Of a DNA stretch of 6,031 nucleotides, positions 1 to 5,120 are shown in pieces. Below the pieces are notes generated by a model, which was not told where the DNA came from, made no database searches, and saw nothing but the letters and a program-made list of their open reading frames with translations. The DNA is from JBDLID01 sp039715055 (GTDB lineage Bacteria > Desulfobacterota > Desulfobulbia > Desulfobulbales > Desulfocapsaceae): NCBI GenBank assembly GCA_039715055.1, contig JBDLID010000167.1:1-6031 (forward strand), read 5' to 3'. Within the stretch, counting starts at the first letter, position 1. Each line of letters starts with the position of its first letter. Made by a program: the position numbers and the translations under genes.

Positions 1-90
1 GGGTTACACGGCTGCAAAACTGCCACGTTACCCCGCAGAAGCCCCCATCCCGTCACAAGACACAACAGCCGACTTACAAAAAAGGCCATC

Positions 91-123
91 CGGATTACCA
101 AACTGTAACAAAACAGTTATCCG
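91..123. repeat. Bulged stem-loop in the PilZ leader
   Basis: The outer arms CGGAT (91-95) and ATCCG (119-123) are complementary, as are the inner arms AACTGT (101-106) and ACAGTT (113-118). This gives an 11-base-pair stem with a five-base bulge on the left (96-100) and a six-base loop, AACAAA. A third copy of ACAGTT follows at 124-129. No T-run follows on the plus strand, so it does not look like an intrinsic terminator. It could be an operator or an RNA structure in the leader; neither is demonstrated. Confidence 0.45.
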
Positions 124-263
124 ACAGTTGGCAGCTCCGAACATTTTCCGTAACTCCCCTAAAAGAGTAACAAAGGTGTTCACAGGTAAATAGGATCGGT
201 TATTGCATTATATTTCAGGATACCTTGAAAAAGCAGTTAGGATGTTGACAATCCCTGAAATTT

Positions 264-268
264 GGAGG
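264..268 (+). promoter_or_regulatory. Shine-Dalgarno GGAGG deciding the PilZ gene start
   Basis: GGAGG lies five bases before the ATG at 274. A longer frame opens with TTG at 262, but that codon overlaps this ribosome binding site, so the ATG at 274 is preferred. Confidence 0.8.
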
Positions 269-273
269 CACCT

Positions 274-1260
274 ATGTTGATGACACTGAAGACATCTTTT
301 TCTGAAACAGAAGGGGCTGAGACAGAGATGAGCGCACAGGAAATCGTTGCCGAAATCAAGAAATGTATCACAGACAGGGATTTTATCAGGGCGGATGAAC
401 TCCGTGAAAAACTGATGGAATCCATGGCGTTAAAGGAAAGCATTGAGGCTGCGGAACTCATTGAAGAGGCCAGGCTGGCGAGTATGGACAAGGAACACCA
501 AGCCGTCTGGAATGAACTGTACGAGCAGCTCACCCCTGAAGAGGCTACTGTCTTCTATTACAGCCTCAAGGAAACCGTCATCCCGCCCAAAACGGTCCTG
601 ATCAGGCAGAAACAGCTCAGCAACCAGCTCTTTTTCGTCGAAGAGGGCCAGCTCGCCGTCTTTTTCCGCAAGGACAAGCAGAACCACCTGGTCCTCCAAC
701 TTGCGAAAGGGACCTTTATCGGTGAAGACACCTTTTTCGGCATGTCGGTCTGCACATCCAACATTGTCAGCCGCTCAGAAGTCCGCCTCAAAACTCTCGA
801 CAAGGCGGCAATCAACGCATGGGATGAAAAGACACCGGGGCTTTATGCCAAGCTTGAATCATACTGCCTCAAAAACAGTCTCTATGAAGAAGCCTTTGAG
901 CAAAAGATAAAGGACCTGAACCGCTTTGAGCGGATTGACGTCCAGGGCCAGGTGACATGCACTATCCTCACGCCTTCAGGCGAAAAAAGCTCCAAGCAGT
1001 TCCGGGCAGAGCTGGCCGATATTTCACGGGGAGGCGCCTGTTTCTTTATCAAAGCATCAAAAAAAGATGCTGTCAGACCCCTTCTCGGCAGATCACTGGA
1101 GATGGCTCTCCTGATTAAAAATGATGGCCGCAACATTCAGCTCACCGCCACCGGCAGGGTCGTTAAAATCAACTTCCACATGGAAACCGACTACAGTCTC
1201 CATATTCAGTTTGCAAAGATCCTTGAGGCGGACAAACTCAAAGGACTGGACGAAAGCTGA
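274..1260 (+). CDS. Three-part protein: helical N-terminus, CNB-like domain, C-terminal PilZ domain
   Basis: A 328-residue cytosolic protein with no signal peptide or membrane segment. Residues about 20-70 are charged and helical, faintly like a UVR-type helical hairpin (DRDF at 34-37, then an AELIEEA stretch). Residues about 80-195 resemble a cyclic-nucleotide-binding beta-roll: a FFVEEGQLAVFF strand pair and a GEDTFFG stretch with G150 and E151, matching the GE of the phosphate-binding cassette. The arginine expected ten residues after the Glu is Thr161, with Ser162 following, so classical cAMP binding is doubtful. Residues about 216-322 are a PilZ domain, known in the family to bind cyclic di-GMP. 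The DxSxxG motif is present (D249, S251, G254), but the preceding arginine motif reads RxxR (R217, R220) instead of RxxxR, with Asn216 at the usual first arginine. PilZ effectors often control motility, pili or exopolysaccharide; the target here is unknown. It stands alone, with 178 bases before the next gene. ATG codons at 280 and 328 are less likely alternative starts. Confidence 0.88.
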   Translation: MLMTLKTSFSETEGAETEMSAQEIVAEIKKCITDRDFIRADELREKLMESMALKESIEAAELIEEARLASMDKEHQAVWNELYEQLTPEEATVFYYSLKETVIPPKTVLIRQKQLSNQLFFVEEGQLAVFFRKDKQNHLVLQLAKGTFIGEDTFFGMSVCTSNIVSRSEVRLKTLDKAAINAWDEKTPGLYAKLESYCLKNSLYEEAFEQKIKDLNRFERIDVQGQVTCTILTPSGEKSSKQFRAELADISRGGACFFIKASKKDAVRPLLGRSLEMALLIKNDGRNIQLTATGRVVKINFHMETDYSLHIQFAKILEADKLKGLDES

Positions 1261-1265
1261 CCATT

Positions 1266-1278
1266 CGTCCCATGGACG
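1266..1278. repeat. Small hairpin just after the PilZ gene
   Basis: CGTCC (1266-1270) and GGACG (1274-1278) form a five-pair stem with a three-base loop, starting five bases after the stop codon. No T-run follows, so it is at best a weak or factor-assisted 3' end structure. The rest of the 178-base gap to the next gene holds no recognisable gene or clear promoter. Confidence 0.3.
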
Positions 1279-1438
1279 GCTGAACAGATACGTGCCCTTG
1301 TGCAGCCTGGCTTCAGTTGCCGTGGTCTGTCTCCATCCACTCCACCCTTCTTTGTCAACATCCCAGGGCTGAGGGTAACTCTTACGATTTCCAACAGACA
1401 TTTTGCAATGTCACCTCAAATCTGCTACCGTAGCGGCC

Positions 1439-1837
1439 ATGTCAGATACTCAGCAGAGCCTCAGCCAGGCCATTCATAACTGCTGCACAAGGTTCAATGT
1501 TCAGAACCTTGACAGCGACGACCGAAAACTCACGGCATCATTTCTGTTTCCTGTCTCTTTCCCCGGTTTTGGCGGCCACTTTCCCGGCCATCCCATACTT
1601 GCGGCAATCATCCAGCTTGCTGCAGTGAGACACAGTGGTGAGCTTGGACTGGGATACCGGCTGCGCCCTGTTAATTATACTACGGCCAAATTCAGGACTG
1701 TTATCGGCGCCGACCAGGAAATCACCGTCACAATGGATCTCACCAAAAACAGCAGCGACTACGCAGGTGAATTTGTCATCAGCACCGGGGACAGTCAGAA
1801 AATCTCCGAAGGCAGCTGTCTCTTTCAGCTAATCTAG
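1439..1837 (+). CDS. FabZ/ApeI-like hotdog dehydratase homologue, catalytic acid missing
   Basis: A 132-residue single-hotdog protein. The diagnostic segment is HFPGHPILAAIIQLAAV at residues 47-63. H47 and the FPGHP turn match the active-site histidine loop of 3-hydroxyacyl-ACP dehydratases (FabZ, FabA, ApeI). In FabZ a Glu, and in FabA or ApeI-type enzymes an Asp, lies 14 residues after that His; here it is Ala61. The usual PG at the head of the central helix is also AA (55-56), while the Gln-Leu (59-60) that I associate with ApeI-type proteins is kept. It probably keeps the fold and may bind acyl-ACP, but ordinary dehydration is questionable; it could be a degenerate, structural or isomerase-like member. 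It leads a tight operon with a thioesterase (10-base gap) and a ketosynthase. The frame is open back to a TTG at 1403, but the ATG at 1439 gives a family-like N-terminus. Neither start has a good Shine-Dalgarno, so the start is uncertain. Confidence 0.82.
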   Translation: MSDTQQSLSQAIHNCCTRFNVQNLDSDDRKLTASFLFPVSFPGFGGHFPGHPILAAIIQLAAVRHSGELGLGYRLRPVNYTTAKFRTVIGADQEITVTMDLTKNSSDYAGEFVISTGDSQKISEGSCLFQLI

Positions 1838-1847
1838 CAATCTCCCC

Positions 1848-2321
1848 ATGGGTTTTCCAAAAAGATATTTTACCGAAGAAGCGGACAGCCCTGCCCCGCT
1901 TCTCGCCACCACCCACCGCAGGGTCCGCTTTGAAGAGGTGGACCTCATCGGCATGGCCTGGCACGGCCGCTATGTCTCCTACTTTGAGGATGGCCGTATC
2001 GCCTGGGGGGACAAGTACGGGCTCACCTACATGACGTTCAGGGAAAACGAGGTCATGGCGCCCATCGTCCAGATGCACTTCGACTTCAAATCGCCGCTGC
2101 GTTTTGACGAGACCATGCGCATCGACACCCGCCTCCACTGGTGTGACACCCTGCGCCTCAACTTCAGTTACAAGATCTACTCCAGTGAGGAACGACTGGC
2201 AGCCACCGGCTATACGGTCCAGCTCCTCTGCGACCGGGACACCAATATCATCCTCATCCCTCCCGACTGGATCGTCGAATTCCGCAGGAAATGGCAGGAA
2301 GGGACATGGAAGACGCCATGA
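1848..2321 (+). CDS. Acyl-CoA/acyl-ACP thioesterase of the 4HBT (YbgC-like) hotdog family
   Basis: A 157-residue soluble protein predicted to hydrolyse a thioester, releasing an acyl group from CoA or acyl carrier protein. The family signature is clear: a first strand HRRVRFEEVD, then IGMAWHGRYVSYFEDGR. D32 aligns with the catalytic Asp of YbgC and 4-hydroxybenzoyl-CoA thioesterase, and H39 with the following conserved His; the (H)xxY(V)xxFE helix is typical. The N-terminal 20 residues and the C-terminal FRRKWQEGTW tail are slightly longer than the minimal fold. It sits between the dehydratase-like gene (10 bases upstream) and the ketosynthase, whose ATG overlaps this gene's TGA. In such a setting it probably releases the chain made by, or proofreads, the neighbouring synthase. 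The substrate cannot be read from sequence. There is no strong Shine-Dalgarno before ATG 1848, so translation may be coupled to the upstream gene. Confidence 0.87.
   Translation: MGFPKRYFTEEADSPAPLLATTHRRVRFEEVDLIGMAWHGRYVSYFEDGRIAWGDKYGLTYMTFRENEVMAPIVQMHFDFKSPLRFDETMRIDTRLHWCDTLRLNFSYKIYSSEERLAATGYTVQLLCDRDTNIILIPPDWIVEFRRKWQEGTWKTP
2308..2312 (+). promoter_or_regulatory. Ribosome binding site and ATGA overlap deciding the ketosynthase start
   Basis: GGAAG ends five bases before the ATG at 2318, whose ATG shares bases with the TGA of the thioesterase gene (ATGA, 2318-2321). This favours 2318 over the in-frame ATGs at 2291 and 2306 and indicates translational coupling. Confidence 0.65.
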
Positions 2322-3400
2322 CAACCAGAATCACCCGGGCCGGAATCCTCACCGCTCTCGGTCCGCTGGAAGAGACCTGGCAGTCCCTTGTCAGAGGCGA
2401 AAGCGGACTGAAGCAGATCACCATTGAAAAAATGGAGGAAAAATGGCCGCTGGGCGTCATCAAGACACTGTCCGGTGAATTCGGCACCATCCATCGGCTG
2501 GAATCACTTCTTGATCAGCTGCTGGCCGACATCCCGCCGCTGAACCCTGACTGCGAGCTGATCTGCGCCACCACCAAGGGAGCCATTGATGAACTGCTGA
2601 CAAAAGATGAACCGACTGGAGGCCAGTGCTACCAGATTGGTGACGAGATAAAAGAGCGCCTTGGTCTCAGCGGGAAGGCAACGACAATCAGTGCGGCCTG
2701 TGCCTCCGGGACCATTGCTCTGATCCAGGGAGCTCTTAGAGTCCAACAAGGCAGCAGCAGCCAGGTCCTGGTTATCGGACTGGACCTTGTCAGCCGTTTT
2801 GTTCTTGGTGGTTTTGCCAGCCTGAAGGCCCTGTCAGCCACTGGCTGCCGGCCATTTGACCGCAAACGGGACGGTCTCTCCCTTGGGGAAGCCGGAGCCT
2901 GGCTGCTGCTGGAAAAGAAACCAACAGGAGACAGCCCGTTCAATGGTGTTGTCAGCTCCTGGGGAATCGGCTGCGACGCCACCCATATCACCGCGCCCTG
3001 TCGACACGGCTCAGGGCTCATTGCAACGCTTGGCCAACTGAAAACAAGAAGCCAAACACCAATCGGCGCCATCAACGGGCACGGTACCGGCACCGTTTAC
3101 AACGATGCCATGGAACTGCTGGCCTTCGGCTCAACACTTGAGAGCCAGCTGCCGCTTTTTTCCGTCAAAGGCGGGATCGGCCACACCCTTGGAGCTGCCG
3201 GTCTGGTGGAGTCCATCGTCTGCCTCAAGGCATTGGAAGAAGGGTGCATCCCGCCGACAGTGGGCCTTGACAGCCCTGAAGAAAGTACCTCTCAGCTCTC
3301 CGGCCATGAGGTGCTGCCGCTTGGCTCCCCTTCTATTGTCAACTGTAATTCCGGCTTCGGTGGTATTAATGCTGCGGTACTGCTCACTCAGGCAGATTAG
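2318..3400 (+). CDS. Beta-ketoacyl synthase (FabF-like condensing enzyme)
   Basis: A 360-residue thiolase-fold enzyme, predicted to condense an acyl thioester with a malonyl-type extender on an acyl carrier protein. The complete catalytic set is visible: C128 in SAACASG, H255 in NGHGTGT, K284 and H289 in SVKGGIGHTLGAAG. A glycine-rich GFGGINAAVLL near the C-terminus matches the FGGTN motif of FabF. The CRPFDRKRDG segment is also typical, although the following GEGAG reads GEAGA. Because the Cys is present it is a true synthase rather than a chain-length factor. At 360 residues it is shorter than usual FabF (about 410), mainly before the active-site Cys. As third gene of a coupled operon with a thioesterase and a dehydratase-like protein, it is more likely part of a specialised lipid or aryl-polyene-like pathway than housekeeping fatty-acid synthesis; that is inference. 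No acyl carrier protein or ketoreductase is in view. Confidence 0.9.
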   Translation: MTTRITRAGILTALGPLEETWQSLVRGESGLKQITIEKMEEKWPLGVIKTLSGEFGTIHRLESLLDQLLADIPPLNPDCELICATTKGAIDELLTKDEPTGGQCYQIGDEIKERLGLSGKATTISAACASGTIALIQGALRVQQGSSSQVLVIGLDLVSRFVLGGFASLKALSATGCRPFDRKRDGLSLGEAGAWLLLEKKPTGDSPFNGVVSSWGIGCDATHITAPCRHGSGLIATLGQLKTRSQTPIGAINGHGTGTVYNDAMELLAFGSTLESQLPLFSVKGGIGHTLGAAGLVESIVCLKALEEGCIPPTVGLDSPEESTSQLSGHEVLPLGSPSIVNCNSGFGGINAAVLLTQAD

Positions 3401-3441
3401 ATCGCAAGTGCTATACAGACAACACCGTACAAATCCCCAGC

Positions 3442-3502
3442 CCGGATTTCTCATCAGGATCGTAGCGAAACATCGTGAAGCAGATTTTGATGAGAAATCC
3501 GG
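3442..3502. repeat. 61-base palindromic element (REP/MITE-like) between convergent genes
   Basis: The arms at 3442-3456 (CCGGATTTCTCATCA) and 3488-3502 (TGATGAGAAATCCGG) are perfect 15-base inverted repeats. In a plus-strand RNA the stem extends five more pairs inward (3457-3461 with 3483-3487), two of them G-U, leaving a loop of 21 bases (3462-3482). A competing small hairpin pairs AAATCC (3431-3436) with GGATTT (3444-3449). The right arm ends one base before the TAG stop codon (minus strand, 3504-3506) of the ATPase gene, and it follows the ketosynthase stop by 41 bases. There is no T-run on either side, so it is not a classical intrinsic terminator, though it could still end or stabilise both convergent transcripts. 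Its size and symmetry recall dispersed palindromic repeats; copy number is unknown. Confidence 0.8.
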
Positions 3503-3503
3503 A

Positions 3504-4394
3504 CTAGCGGCTGAACAACTCCACCAGCCGGATCAGCTTACTTGACATGCATGTGAGCGCCCTGGCCGAGGGAGATGCCTGGTCGTACTCACACACCGGC
3601 ACATACTCACCAATGGCCTTTGAGACAGTGGTGTCTTCGGGAATCTCACCAAGATTCTGTAGTTCAATCCCCAGATATCTGGCTGCCAGCCTGCGGAGTT
3701 TGAGGTGGTTGATCCTTGCAATGGTACCGACCTTGTTGATGACCAGTAAGGGCTGGAAGCACCGGAGCGACCGAGCGATCTTATGACGGGCTCCCGGCTG
3801 AATTCTATCGGCCAGCTCATAGACCTCGGCCAGAGTTTCAAAGTTCTTCTCTCTCAGGGTTTTGCCGACTTCGCTGTAGGACAGAAAGCCGCCCAGTGCC
3901 TTACGGACAGTTGCAAGTTGGATAAATTTATATAAGTCCATCACCGTTGGCGGCTCGGGAGTGGCAACACAGAGCTGGATATCAGAGGACATAAAAAAAT
4001 CGAGCATGTGATAACTGGTTCCGGCCCCCACATCCAGCAACAGGACATCGGCATCAATCTGTCTGAGGTGACGGAGGAGACGCTGCTTCTCCTGAAAAGT
4101 AATGTTGGCGGTATGCAGTGTTTCACCGGTACCGGCAATGAGCTGAAGGCCGTAAAAGGAATCCAGCGTGGTGACAATCCCGTTGATGGATTCAACCCTT
4201 CTGGCCAGGAAATCAGTCAGGCTGTGCTCGGGTTTAATTACTCCGAAAAGCATATGAATATCGGCACCGCCGAGATCAAGGTCCACCACGCAGACCCGTT
4301 TCCCAGCCTTGGCCATCAAGGTAGCCAGGTTAGCGACAACCATGCTTTTTCCTGTTCCGCCCTTGCCGGAACCCACCGAAATTGCGACGGTCAT
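3504..4394 (-). CDS. MinD/ParA-family ATPase (FlhG/MinD-like)
   Basis: A 296-residue P-loop ATPase of the SIMIBI class, whose relatives dimerise with ATP on a membrane or nucleoid and position cell structures such as flagella, pili or division sites. The deviant Walker A is GSGKGGTGKS (signature K11, P-loop K16), the A' motif is VVDLDLGGAD (D38, D40), and the Walker B aspartate is D121 in LLLDVGAG. The TPEPPTVMDLYKFI stretch is typical of FlhG/MinD-like proteins. The C-terminus (about 283-296) is an amphipathic KLIRLVELF helix that could be a membrane-targeting sequence like that of MinD. There is no N-terminal extension of the kind FlhG uses to contact FlhF, so it need not be a flagellar-number regulator. 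It is divergent from the channel gene and convergent with the ketosynthase; no flagellar, Min or ParB partner is in view. ATG at 4394 has only a weak GGA before it. Its cargo is unknown. Confidence 0.88.
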   Translation of the reverse strand: MTVAISVGSGKGGTGKSMVVANLATLMAKAGKRVCVVDLDLGGADIHMLFGVIKPEHSLTDFLARRVESINGIVTTLDSFYGLQLIAGTGETLHTANITFQEKQRLLRHLRQIDADVLLLDVGAGTSYHMLDFFMSSDIQLCVATPEPPTVMDLYKFIQLATVRKALGGFLSYSEVGKTLREKNFETLAEVYELADRIQPGARHKIARSLRCFQPLLVINKVGTIARINHLKLRRLAARYLGIELQNLGEIPEDTTVSKAIGEYVPVCEYDQASPSARALTCMSSKLIRLVELFSR

Positions 4395-4639
4395 GGTGTA
4401 TCCAATTGATCGTAGCCAGCCATTAATCCGGTCAACAGCCTCCAGGCTTAAATAGTTACAGTTCCCTGCTTAAAGACGCATCCAGCTTTATACTGAATAG
4501 TTACAAAACAACAAACATTACCGGCAACCTTTCTAGGGTAGCAATCACCAAACTGTCATTGGCCGGCCATTCCAGACAACCTTTCAGCAAACCGGCCTCA
4601 ACAGTGACAAAATATTCATTTTCTCCTGGAGGTTTTTTC
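4395..4639. promoter_or_regulatory. Divergent intergenic control region (ATPase gene / K+ channel gene)
   Basis: This 245-base stretch must hold both divergent promoters. It contains a 10-base direct repeat AATAGTTACA (4451-4460 and 4496-4505), a direct repeat CAACCTTTC (4525-4533 and 4577-4585), and the palindrome TGGCCGGCCA (4560-4569). On the minus strand, a TATAAA hexamer (bases 4487-4492) and a TTGACC/TACGAT pair with a short 15-base spacer (4409-4435) are candidate ATPase promoters; neither is convincing. No clear channel promoter was found. No gene is supported here. Confidence 0.4.
4628..4632 (+). promoter_or_regulatory. Shine-Dalgarno GGAGG of the channel gene, with T6 spacer
   Basis: GGAGG lies seven bases before ATG 4640, which fixes the start; the frame is open further upstream (to 4559) but without a comparable site. 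The spacer contains six consecutive T residues (4633-4638). Confidence 0.8.
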
Positions 4640-5038
4640 ATGTCATTTACAGTCAGTTTTATGCAGCTCTTGACCCAGGCCGTACTGCTTCTCCTGCCCC
4701 TGCTCTGTTTCCTCTGCCTGGCCTTCATCATTCTCGGCCAACTGGTTGGCCGCTTTGAAGGCTGGAGCAGGGCCGATGCCCTGTACTGGTCATTCATTAC
4801 TGCAACCACAGTTGGATACGGGGATATCTCGCCACAGAAAAATAGTTCGAGATTTCTGGCCGTGGTCATCGCCATCGTCGGCTTTATGTTTACCGGTATT
4901 TTTGTGGCCGCAACGGTTCATACAGCGACAGTGGCACTGGGGCAGCACCTTCAGCAGAATCCGGCCCTTGAAAAAAAGGCTCAACCACTGAAGCCATACT
5001 CTTTACACACTATCGACCGTCCCCTCCAAATGGTTTAA
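4640..5038 (+). CDS. Two-transmembrane potassium channel subunit
   Basis: A 132-residue inner-membrane protein of the KcsA/Ion_trans_2 type, expected to form tetramers that pass K+. The first membrane helix covers about 12-36 (a leucine-rich LLLLPLLCFLCLAFIIL stretch), followed by a short loop and pore helix (ADALYWSFITA, about 45-55). The selectivity filter TTVGYGD is intact (56-62), and the second helix covers about 72-93 (FLAVVIAIVGFMFTGIF). After it come only about 35 polar residues, so there is no RCK/TrkA regulatory domain and no voltage sensor; it is a minimal channel. It stands as a single gene, with the divergent ATPase behind it and its own-promoter cyclase gene 82 bases ahead. Gating signal and physiological role (membrane potential, osmotic or pH response) cannot be deduced. 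A run of seven A residues codes lysines in the tail. Confidence 0.92.
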   Translation: MSFTVSFMQLLTQAVLLLLPLLCFLCLAFIILGQLVGRFEGWSRADALYWSFITATTVGYGDISPQKNSSRFLAVVIAIVGFMFTGIFVAATVHTATVALGQHLQQNPALEKKAQPLKPYSLHTIDRPLQMV

Positions 5039-5052
5039 ATTTCTTTGTGCCC

Positions 5053-5071
5053 TTTGAGACTCCCCCTCAAA
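5053..5071. repeat. Inverted repeat overlapping the cyclase -35 element
   Basis: TTTGAG (5053-5058) and CTCAAA (5066-5071) are perfect six-base arms around a seven-base centre. The left arm coincides with the -35 hexamer, so it could be an operator. Alternatively it is a weak 3' hairpin of the channel transcript; no T-run follows directly. Confidence 0.35.
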
Positions 5072-5082
5072 CTCGTTATAAT
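5054..5082 (+). promoter_or_regulatory. Sigma-70-type promoter of the cyclase-FHA gene
   Basis: TTGAGA (5054-5059, five of six to the consensus -35) and TATAAT (5077-5082, perfect -10) are separated by exactly 17 bases. Transcription would start near 5089-5091, about 30 bases before ATG 5121. It is the best promoter-like site in the window. Confidence 0.7.
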
Positions 5083-5120
5083 TTATTGATTTTTTCAAAA
5101 ATTACAGGTAAACAGGTTTT

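Larger units (their letters stand above)
1..273. other. Leader region without a gene, upstream of the PilZ gene
   Basis: I see no credible coding sequence on either strand here; the minus-strand open frame that reaches into it is a shadow of the PilZ gene. Visible items are an imperfect inverted repeat at 1-33 (GGGT at 1-4 with ACCC at 30-33, AC at 6-7 with GT at 27-28, GGC at 10-12 with GCC at 22-24, interrupted by mismatches), a bulged stem-loop at 91-123, a TATATT hexamer at 209-214 that could be a -10 element but has no convincing -35, and a TTGACA hexamer at 245-250 too close to the start codon to drive the gene as a normal -35. The pentamer GTTAC/GTAAC occurs five times (3-7, 27-31, 105-109, 150-154, 167-171). 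A promoter is expected here but I cannot place it. Confidence 0.55.

Noticed and set aside
1..33. Imperfect hairpin with GGGTTAC that recalls the 3' end of a cyclic di-GMP (GEMM-I) riboswitch
   Set aside because: The conserved core and the tetraloop-receptor parts cannot be seen and the element is cut by the window edge; it lies 240 bases from the start codon.
262..273. TTG at 262 as the start of the PilZ protein
   Set aside because: It overlaps the GGAGG ribosome binding site that serves ATG 274.
1779..2324. 181-residue minus-strand open frame opposite the thioesterase gene
   Set aside because: The plus strand encodes a convincing 4HBT thioesterase in a coupled operon; the antisense frame is open because of codon bias.
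3442..3502. The palindrome as an ordinary bidirectional intrinsic terminator
   Set aside because: The loop is long and no T-run follows the stem on either strand.
4008..4409. 133-residue plus-strand open frame opposite the ATPase gene
   Set aside because: It lies entirely opposite a clear P-loop ATPase gene and its translation has no recognisable domain.
4633..4638. T6 run between the channel gene's ribosome binding site and ATG as a phase-variable tract
   Set aside because: Six bases is short for slipped-strand variation and there is no evidence of length variants.
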